The position numbers and the translations under genes are program-made. Under the pieces are notes generated by a model, which was given only the letters and a program-made list of their open reading frames with translations, was not told where the DNA came from and made no database searches. Positions 32,542-44,308 of a stretch of 64,000 nucleotides of DNA are shown here, piece by piece; position 1 is the stretch's first letter, and every line of letters begins with the position of its first letter. This DNA comes from Hypomesus transpacificus (lineage: Eukaryota > Chordata > Actinopteri > Osmeriformes > Osmeridae), in contig NC_061077.1 of assembly GCF_021917145.1 (NCBI RefSeq), forward strand, positions 11,909,723-11,973,722, written 5' to 3'.

Positions 32542-35500
32542 TCTGACGCTTAAGTCAATAGAAACCTGGATGTGAATGTGTTTGCAAGAAAATCTCACGC
32601 CAGACGGTTTGTCAAAGTTGGCAACCCTGCCATTGCAGAAGAATCAGTCAAAAATCCGCACAATTACATCTGGTAGAAGGGTTACTCTGGGATTGTTTGG
32701 TTTTAAAAGCCTTGGGGGAGAAAGTCGACGAATGTAAAGTGATCAAAAACGTGTAAGATCTTGCAGTTATTGTTTTCTTTGACTAACCCCCATATTAAGT
32801 ATTTGGAGCGATGGTGTATATAGCTATCTGCTGACGTCACAGTTGCAGCTACTTCAGTTAATTTCTGCTTCTGATTTCATCCATTCTTCTGACGGGATTT
32901 CGGAACTCTCAAAGAAGATAGCTGCCGTTGGAATGTTCCACCAGTGCAAGGAGGGGTGAAGAGTGAGGGGTGAGGGAGGAATGCGCCACTGTGGAAGTTT
33001 ACTTGAGGGGGGGAATCTACTACAGAACTTCACACTACGGACTCCCTCTCTCTCTTTCTCTCTCTACCTCTCTATCTCCTTGGTGAAGACACAGTAAGCA
33101 CCCCTCTTTCAGGCGTGGAGATGGACTCACCCATGCCGGAGGCCCCAGGTGCCAAGAAGACAAAAGCACTTGTAGCACAATTGTGTCTTGTTTTTGCTAT
33201 GACAGTTATGGATTTTTTAATGATTATTATTTCCTTTTGAATATTCGACAGCTTTTTGCTCATATACCGTATATATCTTAAGAATATATACAGTGTCATA
33301 TAAACAATGTATTACTGATGATGTTTTACGGCTATAAGGTTGAAACTTGCCAAAGGTGAACATTTTGCTGCAATGAATTGTTTTCCCCTGGCTTCTGTGT
33401 TCAACACTATTCTATTCATCCGTGTCATTTGGACATCCCCACATGTGCCACCTTAATCAAGCAATAAATACAACAAAAACAAACAACGAGATACAATCTT
33501 AAGGATTTTAACGCAAAAAATGCTGCATTGATGTTATATCCCATTAATACGGTACTTCTTATTGTACTACTTATTATACTACTGGTAGTGGTCGCTGTGA
33601 TGCTGTCACAGTGTCGGCATGGCGACATCCCCACTGAAAATGTAGAGGCCTGAAGAAGTGTGATTGTACAATGATTCTTTTTGTATTTTATTCATAAGTG
33701 ACAAAATTATTATGTTTTTTTTTCTTATTTTTTTCAAACTTTAAGATGAATTCTACAGATTTAACATCGGAGCGTTTGTACAGTTGTCATTTGGGAAGGG
33801 GTGACAGGATGTTTTGCTGAGTAGGATATGTTCTAGCAGAGCGAGGAAGGTGACATAGTCTCTAACAGCGGTATCTTCGCTCCCTGTATTGGTCAGTCTC
33901 TCAACAACCTTGTTTCTGATTCGCTTGTGGTCAAGAGTTACAGAAACTTCAACTGAAATAATAAAAGTGGTCACCAACTTCATGCAAAACCTGACCGGTT
34001 CAACACTTTACTGAGCTTTTATAATTTCTTGCAAAGAATTCTAAAGTTTTTGTATTTATTTATTTGCTTTTTTTTTTATCTACAATTGAGTAAATGTAAA
34101 GTGTATTTTACTGTAAATAGCATATGGGGGTCTTTTTGATCTGTTTGTAACAGAAACAATGAATTTAAATATAGCATATTTTGAAACATTTGCAAAATGA
34201 ACAAAACCGGACTTTATAACTTTAAAAAGAGAGGTAGCATTAACACCAGGGGTCCTCATACATATCTTACTAAATGACTTCAAACCGCTTTGAGAGCCTG
34301 TGTCATCTTTCTCATGGACAGATAGGGTTTCTGTTCGTTTAAATGCGGAGTCACCCAAAGCTGTCCTTGTTTACTGCTAGAACACAGCCGTTTTAGCCTT
34401 GTTTAAGCGGAACTGTTGGGGTGTCATTACCAACTAGTCATGATGCCAACTTTGACTACATTCTGACTCACTTGTCACTTGAAGCTGATGACTTGAAACT
34501 CTTCATACTTGTGACTTGCAGATTGTGTCTAACTGTCCCCCCCCTATAAGTCACAGATTGCTTGCTTGCTAGTTATCGCTGGCGTCGTGTGTAGCCGGTC
34601 TGCGTCCGTGCTAGCTCGGTCGCTGAAGAGAACCCCACGCTGCCACGGCGACATCAGCAAGCCACTTATCCAGCTACGACTGGTCTACGCTTTGGAATCC
34701 TGTCATGGTTGTCTGTTGCTAGGAGACCGGCCCACACAAAGCACAGCGGGGGGGATGATATGCAGCCACGCTGAGAGAGAGAGAAGGAGAGGAGGCAGCC
34801 CAGGTCAGCTTGCTTGCCCTGAGAGAGGGTGGGGGGTGGGGGACTGAAGGAGAGGGGTATGGGGGGGGGGAGACAAGGGCCAGAGAGGAGACCCTGAACA
34901 GCAAAAGTATGGAAATAATCAAGAGGACGGGTCGAACAGCACAAGGGTTTGTTCCAGTCCTAATTAGCATGCAGCGAAGCCCTGATTAGAGCAGAGGAGG
35001 CTGGAGGTCTGAAGGGAGGCAGGCTGGAGGTCTGAAGAGAAGGGATAGTGCATAGGGGCTGGGGGGGTGCAGAGTTAAATGCTGCAACGTGGTTGGAAGT
35101 GAGGCCGTTTTGACCCTGGGTGCTGACCTGGGCTGACCTCTCGGCACGGCCGCTGCCCCTGCTTTTCGTCTCCCTGCTCGCTCCCTCCCGCGTCGCCGCG
35201 GTAACCGCTGTAACGTCACACCGCCCGGGATGCGATCGTCCCTTTTGGCTTTTGTTTTTTAAACCGAAGAATGGGAACACTGTAAAGATGTAAAGATAAG
35301 ATTTCATGCATTATGAATGAAAACTGGATGTACATATTGTATCAATTAAAACGATGATGCATACAGCTTTCATATGTTTCTTTGGTGGTTTGATTCCAAT
35401 GAGATCAGAAATCTAAAGAGAAGAAGGGATGCTGGGAATTGGAGTTTCATCGGATGCATTTGGTGCCGACCTCATGTAGGTTCCCACTAAAGGAACAGTG

Positions 35501-36409
35501 CCCCCCTCGCTCTAATTCGTTTAGCCGTCACCATGGGGATGGTTACCAACCAAAGGTACCTCACAGTTGCCCTTGACAACAGCACTCTTGTGAGTGACCC
35601 CGTGGGCTTCCAAGAAGTTTATTAAAAAAGCAGGTACATGTTAGTAACACTATCTAACTCAGACAGGCTTGTCTTTTATGATTATACCCCCCTCTCATAA
35701 TTCACAGTAGATACGACCTAATCACTGTGTCTACACCAAAATGGGATCTTGGAGACTAGCTCGCCCGTCCTCATCAGCGCTGGCGTTATACATCCTCCTC
35801 CCTCCCAAGTCCCAAACGTCTTCTCCCAAAATTGCACAAATTCTTTTCTCCCTCAGCCCCCCCCCCCTCCTTCTCTAGGCAGGGGGGGCCATGTGCATGT
35901 GTGTGTAAGGGTGTATAGATGCTTGAGTTTCCTATAGCCAGGTCAACAATGAGAGGAAGTGTGGGGGGGGGATAATGGGCCTTTGTTACGGCTCGTATAG
36001 CTGAGCTTATTGATCAGGGATGAGGGATACGATACTGACCTGTGTCTGTACCCTCGCTTAGCTTCTTTCCCTCAGTCACACAGACGATAACCATAGCAAC
36101 CATCACCGACTGACCCGTGGCGTCACACCACAGTAACCGGACAGGAGCATCACAGTGGAACAGAGGTTTGGACTGACAGAGGACTGGAGTGTAACACTGG
36201 ACACACATTTTAATGAATGAATGAGTGAGTTGGCAGAGCGTAGGGGTGTCCACAGCCAAAATATCTTTGCTCTTTGGATTAGTAGGGGGGATCATTCGGA
36301 GGCCTGTGAGCCAGTTAATGGGGTAATGACCATAGGGGGGTAGGGTGGTTTCGCTCGATGGCCGTTCAGACCTGGGGGGGCGTCACAGGCATCAGGGGGG
36401 GGTTTAGAA

Positions 36410-36515
36410 CGGGGGTTCTGAATGGGGCAGAGGAGGGGTTCTGAGGGGGGCAGAGGGGGGGTTCTGAGGGGGGCAGAGGGGGGGTTCTGAGGGGGGCAGA
36501 GGGGGGGTTCTGAGA
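36410..36515 (+). repeat. G-rich 26-bp tandem repeat
   Basis: Four copies of GGTTCTGAGGGGGGCAGAGG plus a run of G. All G tracts are five to eight long. Confidence 0.8.
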
Positions 36516-36718
36516 GGGGCAGCGGGTCCTGTCGTCTCTGCCAGAGACCATGAAACTGGGTCAATGAGTGCAGAGCCCGCCAAGAGTGTGTGCATGTGTG
36601 TAGGAGACCGAGTGTGAGTTTTTGTGTGTAAGCCTGTGTGTGTGTGTGTTGCATGTAGGAGACAAAGGAGGTTGTGTTGGGGCCGAATGAGCAGATGAAA
36701 GACTGGTTGTGATTGAGA

Positions 36719-36860
36719 GGCAGACAGACAGACAGACAGGCAGGTAGACAGACTGGCAGGCAGCCAAGCACACAGGTAGACAGACAGACAGAAAAGCAGA
36801 CAGACAGGCAGATAGACAGGCAGATAGACAGGCAGATAGACAGGCAGGCAAGCAGGCCGA
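36719..36860 (+). repeat. (CAGA/GGCA)n tetranucleotide array
   Basis: Imperfect mix of CAGACAGA, GGCAGGTAGA and GGCAGATAGA units, about 140 bases. Confidence 0.85.
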
Positions 36861-36938
36861 CCAGCAGCCAGGCTCATGGCTGAGTAGGATGAGATCATCA
36901 GTTTTAAATCAGAGTAACTGGAGGCAGGAGGAGGAGAG

Positions 36939-36944
36939 TTTATT
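36939..36944 (-). promoter_or_regulatory. poln: Candidate poly(A) signal of poln
   Basis: AATAAA on the minus strand, about 655 bases past the poln stop codon. It is the first good match downstream. Confidence 0.35.
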
Positions 36945-37489
36945 AGAAAAACACATGAACCAGAACTGATCCACTCCAATGTGGCCTCAGGTCTGAACTG
37001 ACTGAATAACCACTGCAGAAATATTTTGAAATAAGTTAAACATTGTTATGAGCCCTTTAAAATGAACGAAGGTTATTAACGTGAGAAATTCTAATAGCTT
37101 TTTTCTTTTGAAAAACAGTTAAAAACTGTTAGAAAGTATGTTCTTCATTTCTTATGAATACAAACACTTCTTAACAGCATGGCCTGACCTCGGAAAGAGA
37201 ACCACGGGCTTCAAAAGAGAGGGAGAGGAAGAGACGAGAAAAAGGGTTCAAGTCTCCAACAAAATGGAGTAAAAAGAGGAACTGGCACAATCCAGTCTGT
37301 CGCTCCTGCCGTTGCCCCCGGATACGGACGGCAAGCGAGCTAGAATTGGGAGCTTGAAGGAGCTGCAGCTGCCTGGTTTCCATAGCGATGGGGACGGGTT
37401 AGAGATGGAGCAAGAGACGGTGAGACAGAAAGAGGGAGAGAGGAAAAAGAGAAAGACAGGTCGAGAGTCATAGGACGAGAGGGGAAGAT

Positions 37490-37633
37490 TCAAGAGAGAG
37501 TGGTGCGAGGAGGTGAAGAGAGAGCTCTAGAGGGAGGGAGAGGGGGAGGTAGGGGGAAGGCTCAAGAGAGAGTGGTGCGAGGAAGTGAAGAGGGGGCTCT
37601 AGAGGGAGGGAGAGGGGGATGTAGGGGGAAGGT
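37490..37633. repeat. 72-bp tandem duplication overlapping the poln stop
   Basis: Two copies in direct order (37490-37561 and 37562-37633), differing at a few positions. Both contain GAGAGTGGTGCGAGGA and CTCTAGAGGGAGGGAGA. The second contains the end of the poln reading frame. Confidence 0.85.
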
Positions 37634-37922
37634 TCAGCTCAGACATGGACCCCCAGGACTTCCCTCTGGAGAGCAGCACCTTCAGGGGGACCTGAGGAGC
37701 ACACACAGATTAGAGAGAGGAGCCTCGTCACACTGACATGGGGGTGTGTGTCACTTGCAGACTGACCCACATTTAGACAGGATTCCTCATCGCTCAATTG
37801 ATTATCCCGTAACATACCGTACACACACACACACATAAGCAGAAGCTGCTCAACTTACTTTGAGATGAACTCCAAGACATTCTACATGCTGCAGTGACTC
37901 CATGGTGGTCTTCACCAGAGCT

Positions 37923-37956
<34 letters not shown>

Positions 37957-40900
37957 CTGATGTGTTGGGACAGTCGGACTGTGGCCTGATGGATGGACAT
38001 GCAGGTGTTTGTGTAAATGTGTGTGTGCGTGCAGGTGTGTGTGTAGATGTGCGTCTGTGTAGATGTGTATGTGTGCAGGTGGGTGTAGATGTGTGTGTGT
38101 GCAGGTGTGTGTGTAGATGTGCGTCTGTGTAGATGTGTATGTGTGCAGGTGTGTGTGTATGTGTGATCTGCTGACCTGCCACCTCCTCAACCTGGGAGTC
38201 CTGCACCTCATACAGTAGCTCATCATGGATCTGAGCCAGCAGTCTGGAGGGATGAAGAGAGAGGGAGGGGAAGAGTGAGGGGGAGAGAGAGGGGGATGAA
38301 GAGAGAGGGAGGGGAAGAGAGAGGGAGGGGAAGAGATAGGGAGGGGGAGAGAGAGGGGGAGAGAGAGGGGGAGAGAGGGGGGGATGAAGAGAGAAGGAGG
38401 GGAAGAGAGAGGGGGAGAGAGAGGGGGATGAAGAGAGAGGGAGGGGAAGAGTGAGGGGGAGAGAGAGGGGGATGAAGAGAGAGGGAGGGGAAGAGAGAGG
38501 GAGGGGAAGAGATAGGGAGGGGGAGAGAGAGGGGGAGAGAGGGGGGGATGAAGAGAGAAGGAGGGGAAGAGAGAGGGGGAGAGAGAGGGGGATGAAGAGA
38601 GAGGGAGGGGAAGAGTGAGGGGGAGAGAGAGGGGGATGAAGAGAGAGTGAGGGGAAGAGTGAGGGGGAGAGAGCGGGGGATGAAGAGAGAGGGAGGGGAA
38701 GAGAGAGGGAGGGGAAGAGAGAGGGAGGGGAAGAGAGGGGGAGAGATAAGTGAGAAACCACAGTAGGTGTTGTGAGCTGCTGTGATAGTAGAAGCGCTGT
38801 AAGTGAATCATCTGGAGAGGCAGCAGCTGTATTACCCTGAGATATGATGAGGAGGGAGGGAGGGGGGGAGGGAGGAAAGGAGGGAGGGAGGGGGGGAGGG
38901 AGGGATGAGACTCACCTGGCAGAGGGAGAAGAGCTGGAGGAGATCTGGGAGAAGATTCTGATCATGGCCATCTTACACAGGTCTGCTGCTGAGCCTGGAG
39001 TGCAAATGTAAACAGTGAGGAGACAACCCCACCCCCACCCCCACCCACACACTCACCCCCACACACCACATACACACACACAAACTACCTTGGACTACAA
39101 AGTTGACGGCCTGTCTCTCGGCCTGCATGCGGACCCCCCAGTCGGAGGAGTGGATGAGGGGGAGGGACCGCCGCCGACCCATGATGGACACCACATAACC
39201 TAGGCAACAGGGTCGATGGGGAGGGATGAAACACACGTATCGTCCACACATTAAAACATCACATATACCAGTTAGAACTGGTGTTTACGATTCTCTCTCT
39301 TTCTCTCTTCTCTCTCTTTCTCTCTCTCACACACACACACACAGGCACGCCCACATGGTCACTCCCCTCTCCCACCACCAATCCCAACCTACACTATCTA
39401 CTACACACACTCCCCTTTCCACACACATCCTCTACACACACACAGGCCCTGTACATTCCAGTGCTGGACAACGGACCAGGCTTTACAGCCAAATCCTTCT
39501 GGAAAGGACCGCTATGGGGCAGAGGACACACACCAAACACGTCCTAACCCTGAACACACACACTCTCCTCACATCCATGTAACACACGTGTGACCTCTGT
39601 GGCAGGAATGTGTGTGTTTGACTCTGTGTGCGTTTTCTTTTTTTTTTTTTTTTTACAGCGTTTGTCCACAAACGTATTCCAACAATGTTGGTATTATGCC
39701 AGTGTATATGTATGTGTGTATGTGTGTATATGTGTGTGTCTGAGTGTTGTTTGACCTCTGAGTACCAGTGGTAGTGTTTGCCTGTAAACAACCTTGCACA
39801 TCTTTTCCAATATGTTTGAAGCTGTGTGTTACGGATTGAGTGTGTGTGTGTCTGTGTTTACTGATGAGATGCTAAGATGAGATAACTGGGTCTGCCAGCA
39901 AACACTGCAGCCTCTCTCTGACTCGGCCTGGTTTCCTCAAAGCCTTTATTTCCCCTGTTGTTGTTACACATCATAACGCTCTCTTCCTCCTCCTCATCCT
40001 CCTCTTTGTCTTCTCTCCTTCTCCTCCTCCTCCTCTCCTCCTTTTCCATCTCTCCTCCCTTGTTTGTGACTAGTCTTCAGAAGTGGAGGTTATGTCACAG
40101 GAGAACAGACTGTGAAGTAAACATACTTACACACAAACACACACACGCGCGCACACACAAACACACACACGCACACACACTCCTACCCCAAGATGGAACT
40201 GCAGGCTGATTTTAAAATCAAAGAGAGTGAGTCTCCCAACTCTATAGTGAGAGGAGGGTAGAGCAGAGGAGAAGAGAGAGGAGAGGTGGGGGAGAGTGGG
40301 GAAGAGGAGAGAAGAGGGGAGAAGAGGGGAGGACAGGGATGGGGAGGACAGGGAGGAGGGTTATGTCTGATTACCTATCGACAAGGGTTTATTTATCCTC
40401 CTTGATTGAGGGTTAACGGTGTGTGTGTGTGTGTGTGTGAGTACGCTCCAGACCTGGGGGCTACAGTCTCAGGTGTGCTCTATCAGCATTTCTGTGCCAA
40501 ACATATCGAGTGTCTTGTTTGAAGCCACCCCCCCCTCCCACCCCCCCTTTACCCCCAAAACTATCGACCAACAGTTCATCTCTGTCCTGCGAATGCAAGA
40601 GGATCTTCTTCCTCACCCGCCCGCCCACAGTGTACAGTAACACTCTTTACACAGTGCCTTCTTTCTGGCCTTCATCTCATCCTGTCACAAACACACGCCC
40701 AGACACACATGTCAGTGACACACTCACACATAACCACCCAGACACACACACACACACATAACCACCCAGACACACACACACTCACACATAACCACCGAGA
40801 CACACACACTCACACATAACCACCCAGACACACACACACACTCCCACATAACCACACACCTTGTTTGTGGCACTGCTGGATGGTTCTCTGGATGAAGACC

Positions 40901-41852
40901 TGCACCTCTTTGTAGGTCTGCAGGAAGCTGTCCTGGAAGAGGCTGGCCTGCTCTGCACTCACCCCCAGGATCCCAGACAGACGCTCGCGCCCTGGAGGGT
41001 CAAGAGGGTAGGGTTAGACCCTGGGGGGGGGTCAAGAGGGTAGGGTTAGACCCTGGAGGGGGGTCAAGAGGGTAGGGTTAGACCCTGGGGGGGGGTCAAG
41101 AGGGTAGGGTTAGACCCTGGAGGGGGGGGGGGGGGGGGTCAAGAGGGTAGGGTTAGACCCTGGAGGGGGGTCAAGAGGGTAGGGTTAGACCCTGGGGGGG
41201 GGTCAAGAGGGTAGGGTTAGACCCTGGAGGGGGGGGGGGGGGGTCAAGAGGGTAGGGTTAGACCCTGGGGGGGGGGTCAAGAGGGTAGGGTTAGACCCTG
41301 GGGGGGGGGGGGGGGGGTCAAGAGGGTAGGGTTAGACCCTGGAGGGGGGTCAAGAGGGTAGGGTTAGACCCTGGGGGGGGGGGGGGGGGTCAAGAGGGTA
41401 GGGTTAGACCCTGGAGGGGGGTCAAGAGGGTAGGGTTAGACCCTGGGGGGGGGTCAAGAGGGTAGGGTTAGACCCTGGAGGGGGGGGGGGGTCAAGAGGG
41501 TAGGGTTAGACCCTGGAGGGCTATGGTGAAGGGGGTAGACACAGTGCATACAACCGTTATGGATCCACAGAGGAGGATCGTAGAGGAGAAGATAGGAAGG
41601 GAGGGCAGAGGAGAGGAGGGGAAAGTTGAGGACAGAACAGGAGAGGTTATGGAAAGGGTCACAGCGGGGTGTCTGGGTGTGTGTTCCCAAGGGTGCGTTT
41701 GTGTGTGTTTGCACGGCTGGCGATGAGTAATGTTCTGCCAGACAGGGTGTGTGCCGGGAGGAGGGGGGTGTCAGGGAAACTAGTAGGCCCAGCAGAGACA
41801 GGCACTAAGCCCCCAATCTGTGCCAGTCTGGGGCCTGCAGTGCCCCCGTGCC

Positions 41853-41893
<41 letters not shown>

Positions 41894-42317
41894 TGTGAGT
41901 CACATCAATGCATTTCACACCCATGGGAACACAAAGATGGTTAAGCCAGAGTGTGTGTGTGTGTGTGTCATCGTTGAGTGTTTGGGTGAGGACATGGCGG
42001 AGGTCACAGACACACTGACGACTCACAGAACTGACATGATAGCACGGACCGGGGCAAAGGCCCTTGTAGTGATAGGGGCTTGAGAATGTGTGTGTGAGTG
42101 TGTTTGTTATAGAGAGTGCGTGAAGGCAACCAACAGACAAAAGCTGGCTCAGAGGAGGGTGACAGAGAATTTGTTTTGTGTGTATGTGTGTGAAGAGTGT
42201 GTGTTAAGCTCCACATTCCAGTTGAATGAGGTAATTCCAGGCTAACCTTCTGGCCTCGTTACGACTGCTCTCTCACCTCTACTTCCTCTCCACCACTCTC
42301 TCTCTCTCTCTCTCTCT

Positions 42318-42369
<52 letters not shown>

Positions 42370-44189
42370 TCCATCCTTCCTTCCCTCAACTTCATCTCTC
42401 TCTCCTGCTTTTTTCCCTCCCTCCCACCCTCCCCTCCCACCTTTCTCTCTCCTTTCCACCTCCACTCTCATCTTTTTCGTCACCCTCTCTCCCTCCTTCG
42501 TATTCTCTCTATCCACCTCTTTCTTTCCGCCACCCCTGAACACCTCTCTCAACCAGAGGCCCCACTAGCTTCCCCTACATATTGACTCCTTCCTGGAAAA
42601 GCTCAACATGCAACACTTGGCCTGCTTATCTTACGACCCATTTGTGCGTGTGTGCGTGTCCACGGCCTACGCCACCCCCCCACCCCCCCTCCATTATTGT
42701 CTCCCGGAGAAAGCTTCCTTTTAGTATTCAGTTGCCATGACAACAAACCGCTAAGGAAGAGCTGCCTGTCTATTCTGATCGAAAACCCTCTCTTTCTCTC
42801 TCTCCCTTTCTCTCTCTATCTCTCTCTTTCGCTACTCCTTTTCCTCCATCACACCTCTCATTCTTCCAGCCCTCCCCTCTCTGCCCTCCCTCTCCCCCTC
42901 TTTCCTCCCCTACCTCTCTTCCTTGATGTTTCCTTACTCTCGCAATCATCACCCTCCCTCCTATCCTAATCATGTGGCACACATGCAAACACACAAACAC
43001 AAGCTGTACACACACAGTGTGTAAAACCAGTCTTTCTAGACTGTGTGTGAGACTGTGTAACATGCGGAAGCAGTTACCGAAGAGGCTACTGAGTCCACTG
43101 TTACACACACACACACACAAACACACACGAGAGAAAAGAAAGTCTTGTTTTCTCCACTGACCCACCTTTAAGAAACCACTTACTACTGTTGTCACCAATT
43201 ATCTTTGTCAAGTCCATGAACATATGTAAAAGTGAAGTGTGTGTGTGGATGTCTGTGTGAGTGTGTGTGTACTGTACACCTGTGTGTGTGATGTGTGTGT
43301 GATGTGTGTGTGGATGGATGTGTGAGTGTCTCCTGACATGCAGGGGCCAAAAATGTGTCAGCCAGTATGTTCAGCCACCTACGGATAACCCTGACAATAC
43401 AGCATGCAGACGGAATTTATAGTGGGAAAATTGGCCTCACACACAAACAGGGATTATCCAGACTGAGTCTCTAACAAACAGTCCTGATAACAAGGCAGAG
43501 TCAACCTGCTGTTACGGCCAAACTCCTGAGAGTCAACTCTGACCTAGTTACACACACACACACACACACACTGGAGATTCCCACCACATTCGTGGTTGTG
43601 GTCATGGGAACAGAATTTTTGAAAGGCGTTGCATTGGTTACGGCAGTGAGAGTCAGAGGGACTGTATGTCTGTGTGTGTATGTGTGCTAACTAACTGGGT
43701 CACAACAGAAGCATGGCTGTTTACTACTCTGGGGGCCACTGGGGCACATTTCATCTCCTCTATCCTCCTCCTCATCTCTCTCCTCCTGTTTCTCTCCTCC
43801 TGTCCCTGCTCTCCTCCTCCTCATCTCTCTCCTCCTGTTTCTCTTCTCCTGTCCCTGCTCTCCTCCTCCTCATCTCTCTCCTCCTGTTTCTCTCCTCCTG
43901 TCCCTGCTCTCCTCCTCCTCATCTCTCTCCTCCTGTTTCTCTCCTCCTGTCCCTGCTCTCCTCCTCCTCATCTCTCTCTTCCTGTGTCTCTCCTCCTGTG
44001 TCTCTCCTCCTGTGTCTTTCCTCCTCCTCATCTCTCTCCTCCTCTGTCTCTCCTCCTGTCCCTGCTCTCTTCCTACCTTCATCTCCCTCTAATTCTTTCA
44101 TCTCAGCTCTTCACTGATACTGCTCCTCTTGTCCCTCTTCCTCACTCGCTCTTTCCCTCTCTTTTCAACCCTCTGTCCATCCCATCTTC

Positions 44190-44228
<39 letters not shown>

Positions 44229-44231
44229 TCT

Positions 44232-44308
<77 letters not shown>

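Larger units (their letters stand above)
28071..35365 (+). other. nat8l: Probable long 3' UTR of nat8l
   Basis: No coding exon is visible for 7.3 kb after the nat8l stop. Several AT-rich unique blocks (about 29500-30180, 30640-30950, 33100-34360, 35230-35370) look more like 3' UTR than random intergenic DNA, and ATTAAA at 35345-35350 offers an end. The mammalian nat8l mRNA also has a very long 3' UTR. The interval also holds a poly-C run, GACAGA repeats and a MITE-like element. Confidence 0.4.
35366..36938. other. Intergenic region between nat8l and poln 3' ends
   Basis: The two genes are convergent here. The stretch has G-rich tandem repeats near 36410-36515 and a CAGACAGGCA tetranucleotide-type array at 36719-36860. 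No gene recognised. Confidence 0.5.

Noticed and set aside
37850..38811. Pro/Ser/Leu-rich minus-strand frames of about 300 residues
   Set aside because: They run through a CT/GA minisatellite; only the short poln exons inside (38243-38176 and 37920-37859) are real.
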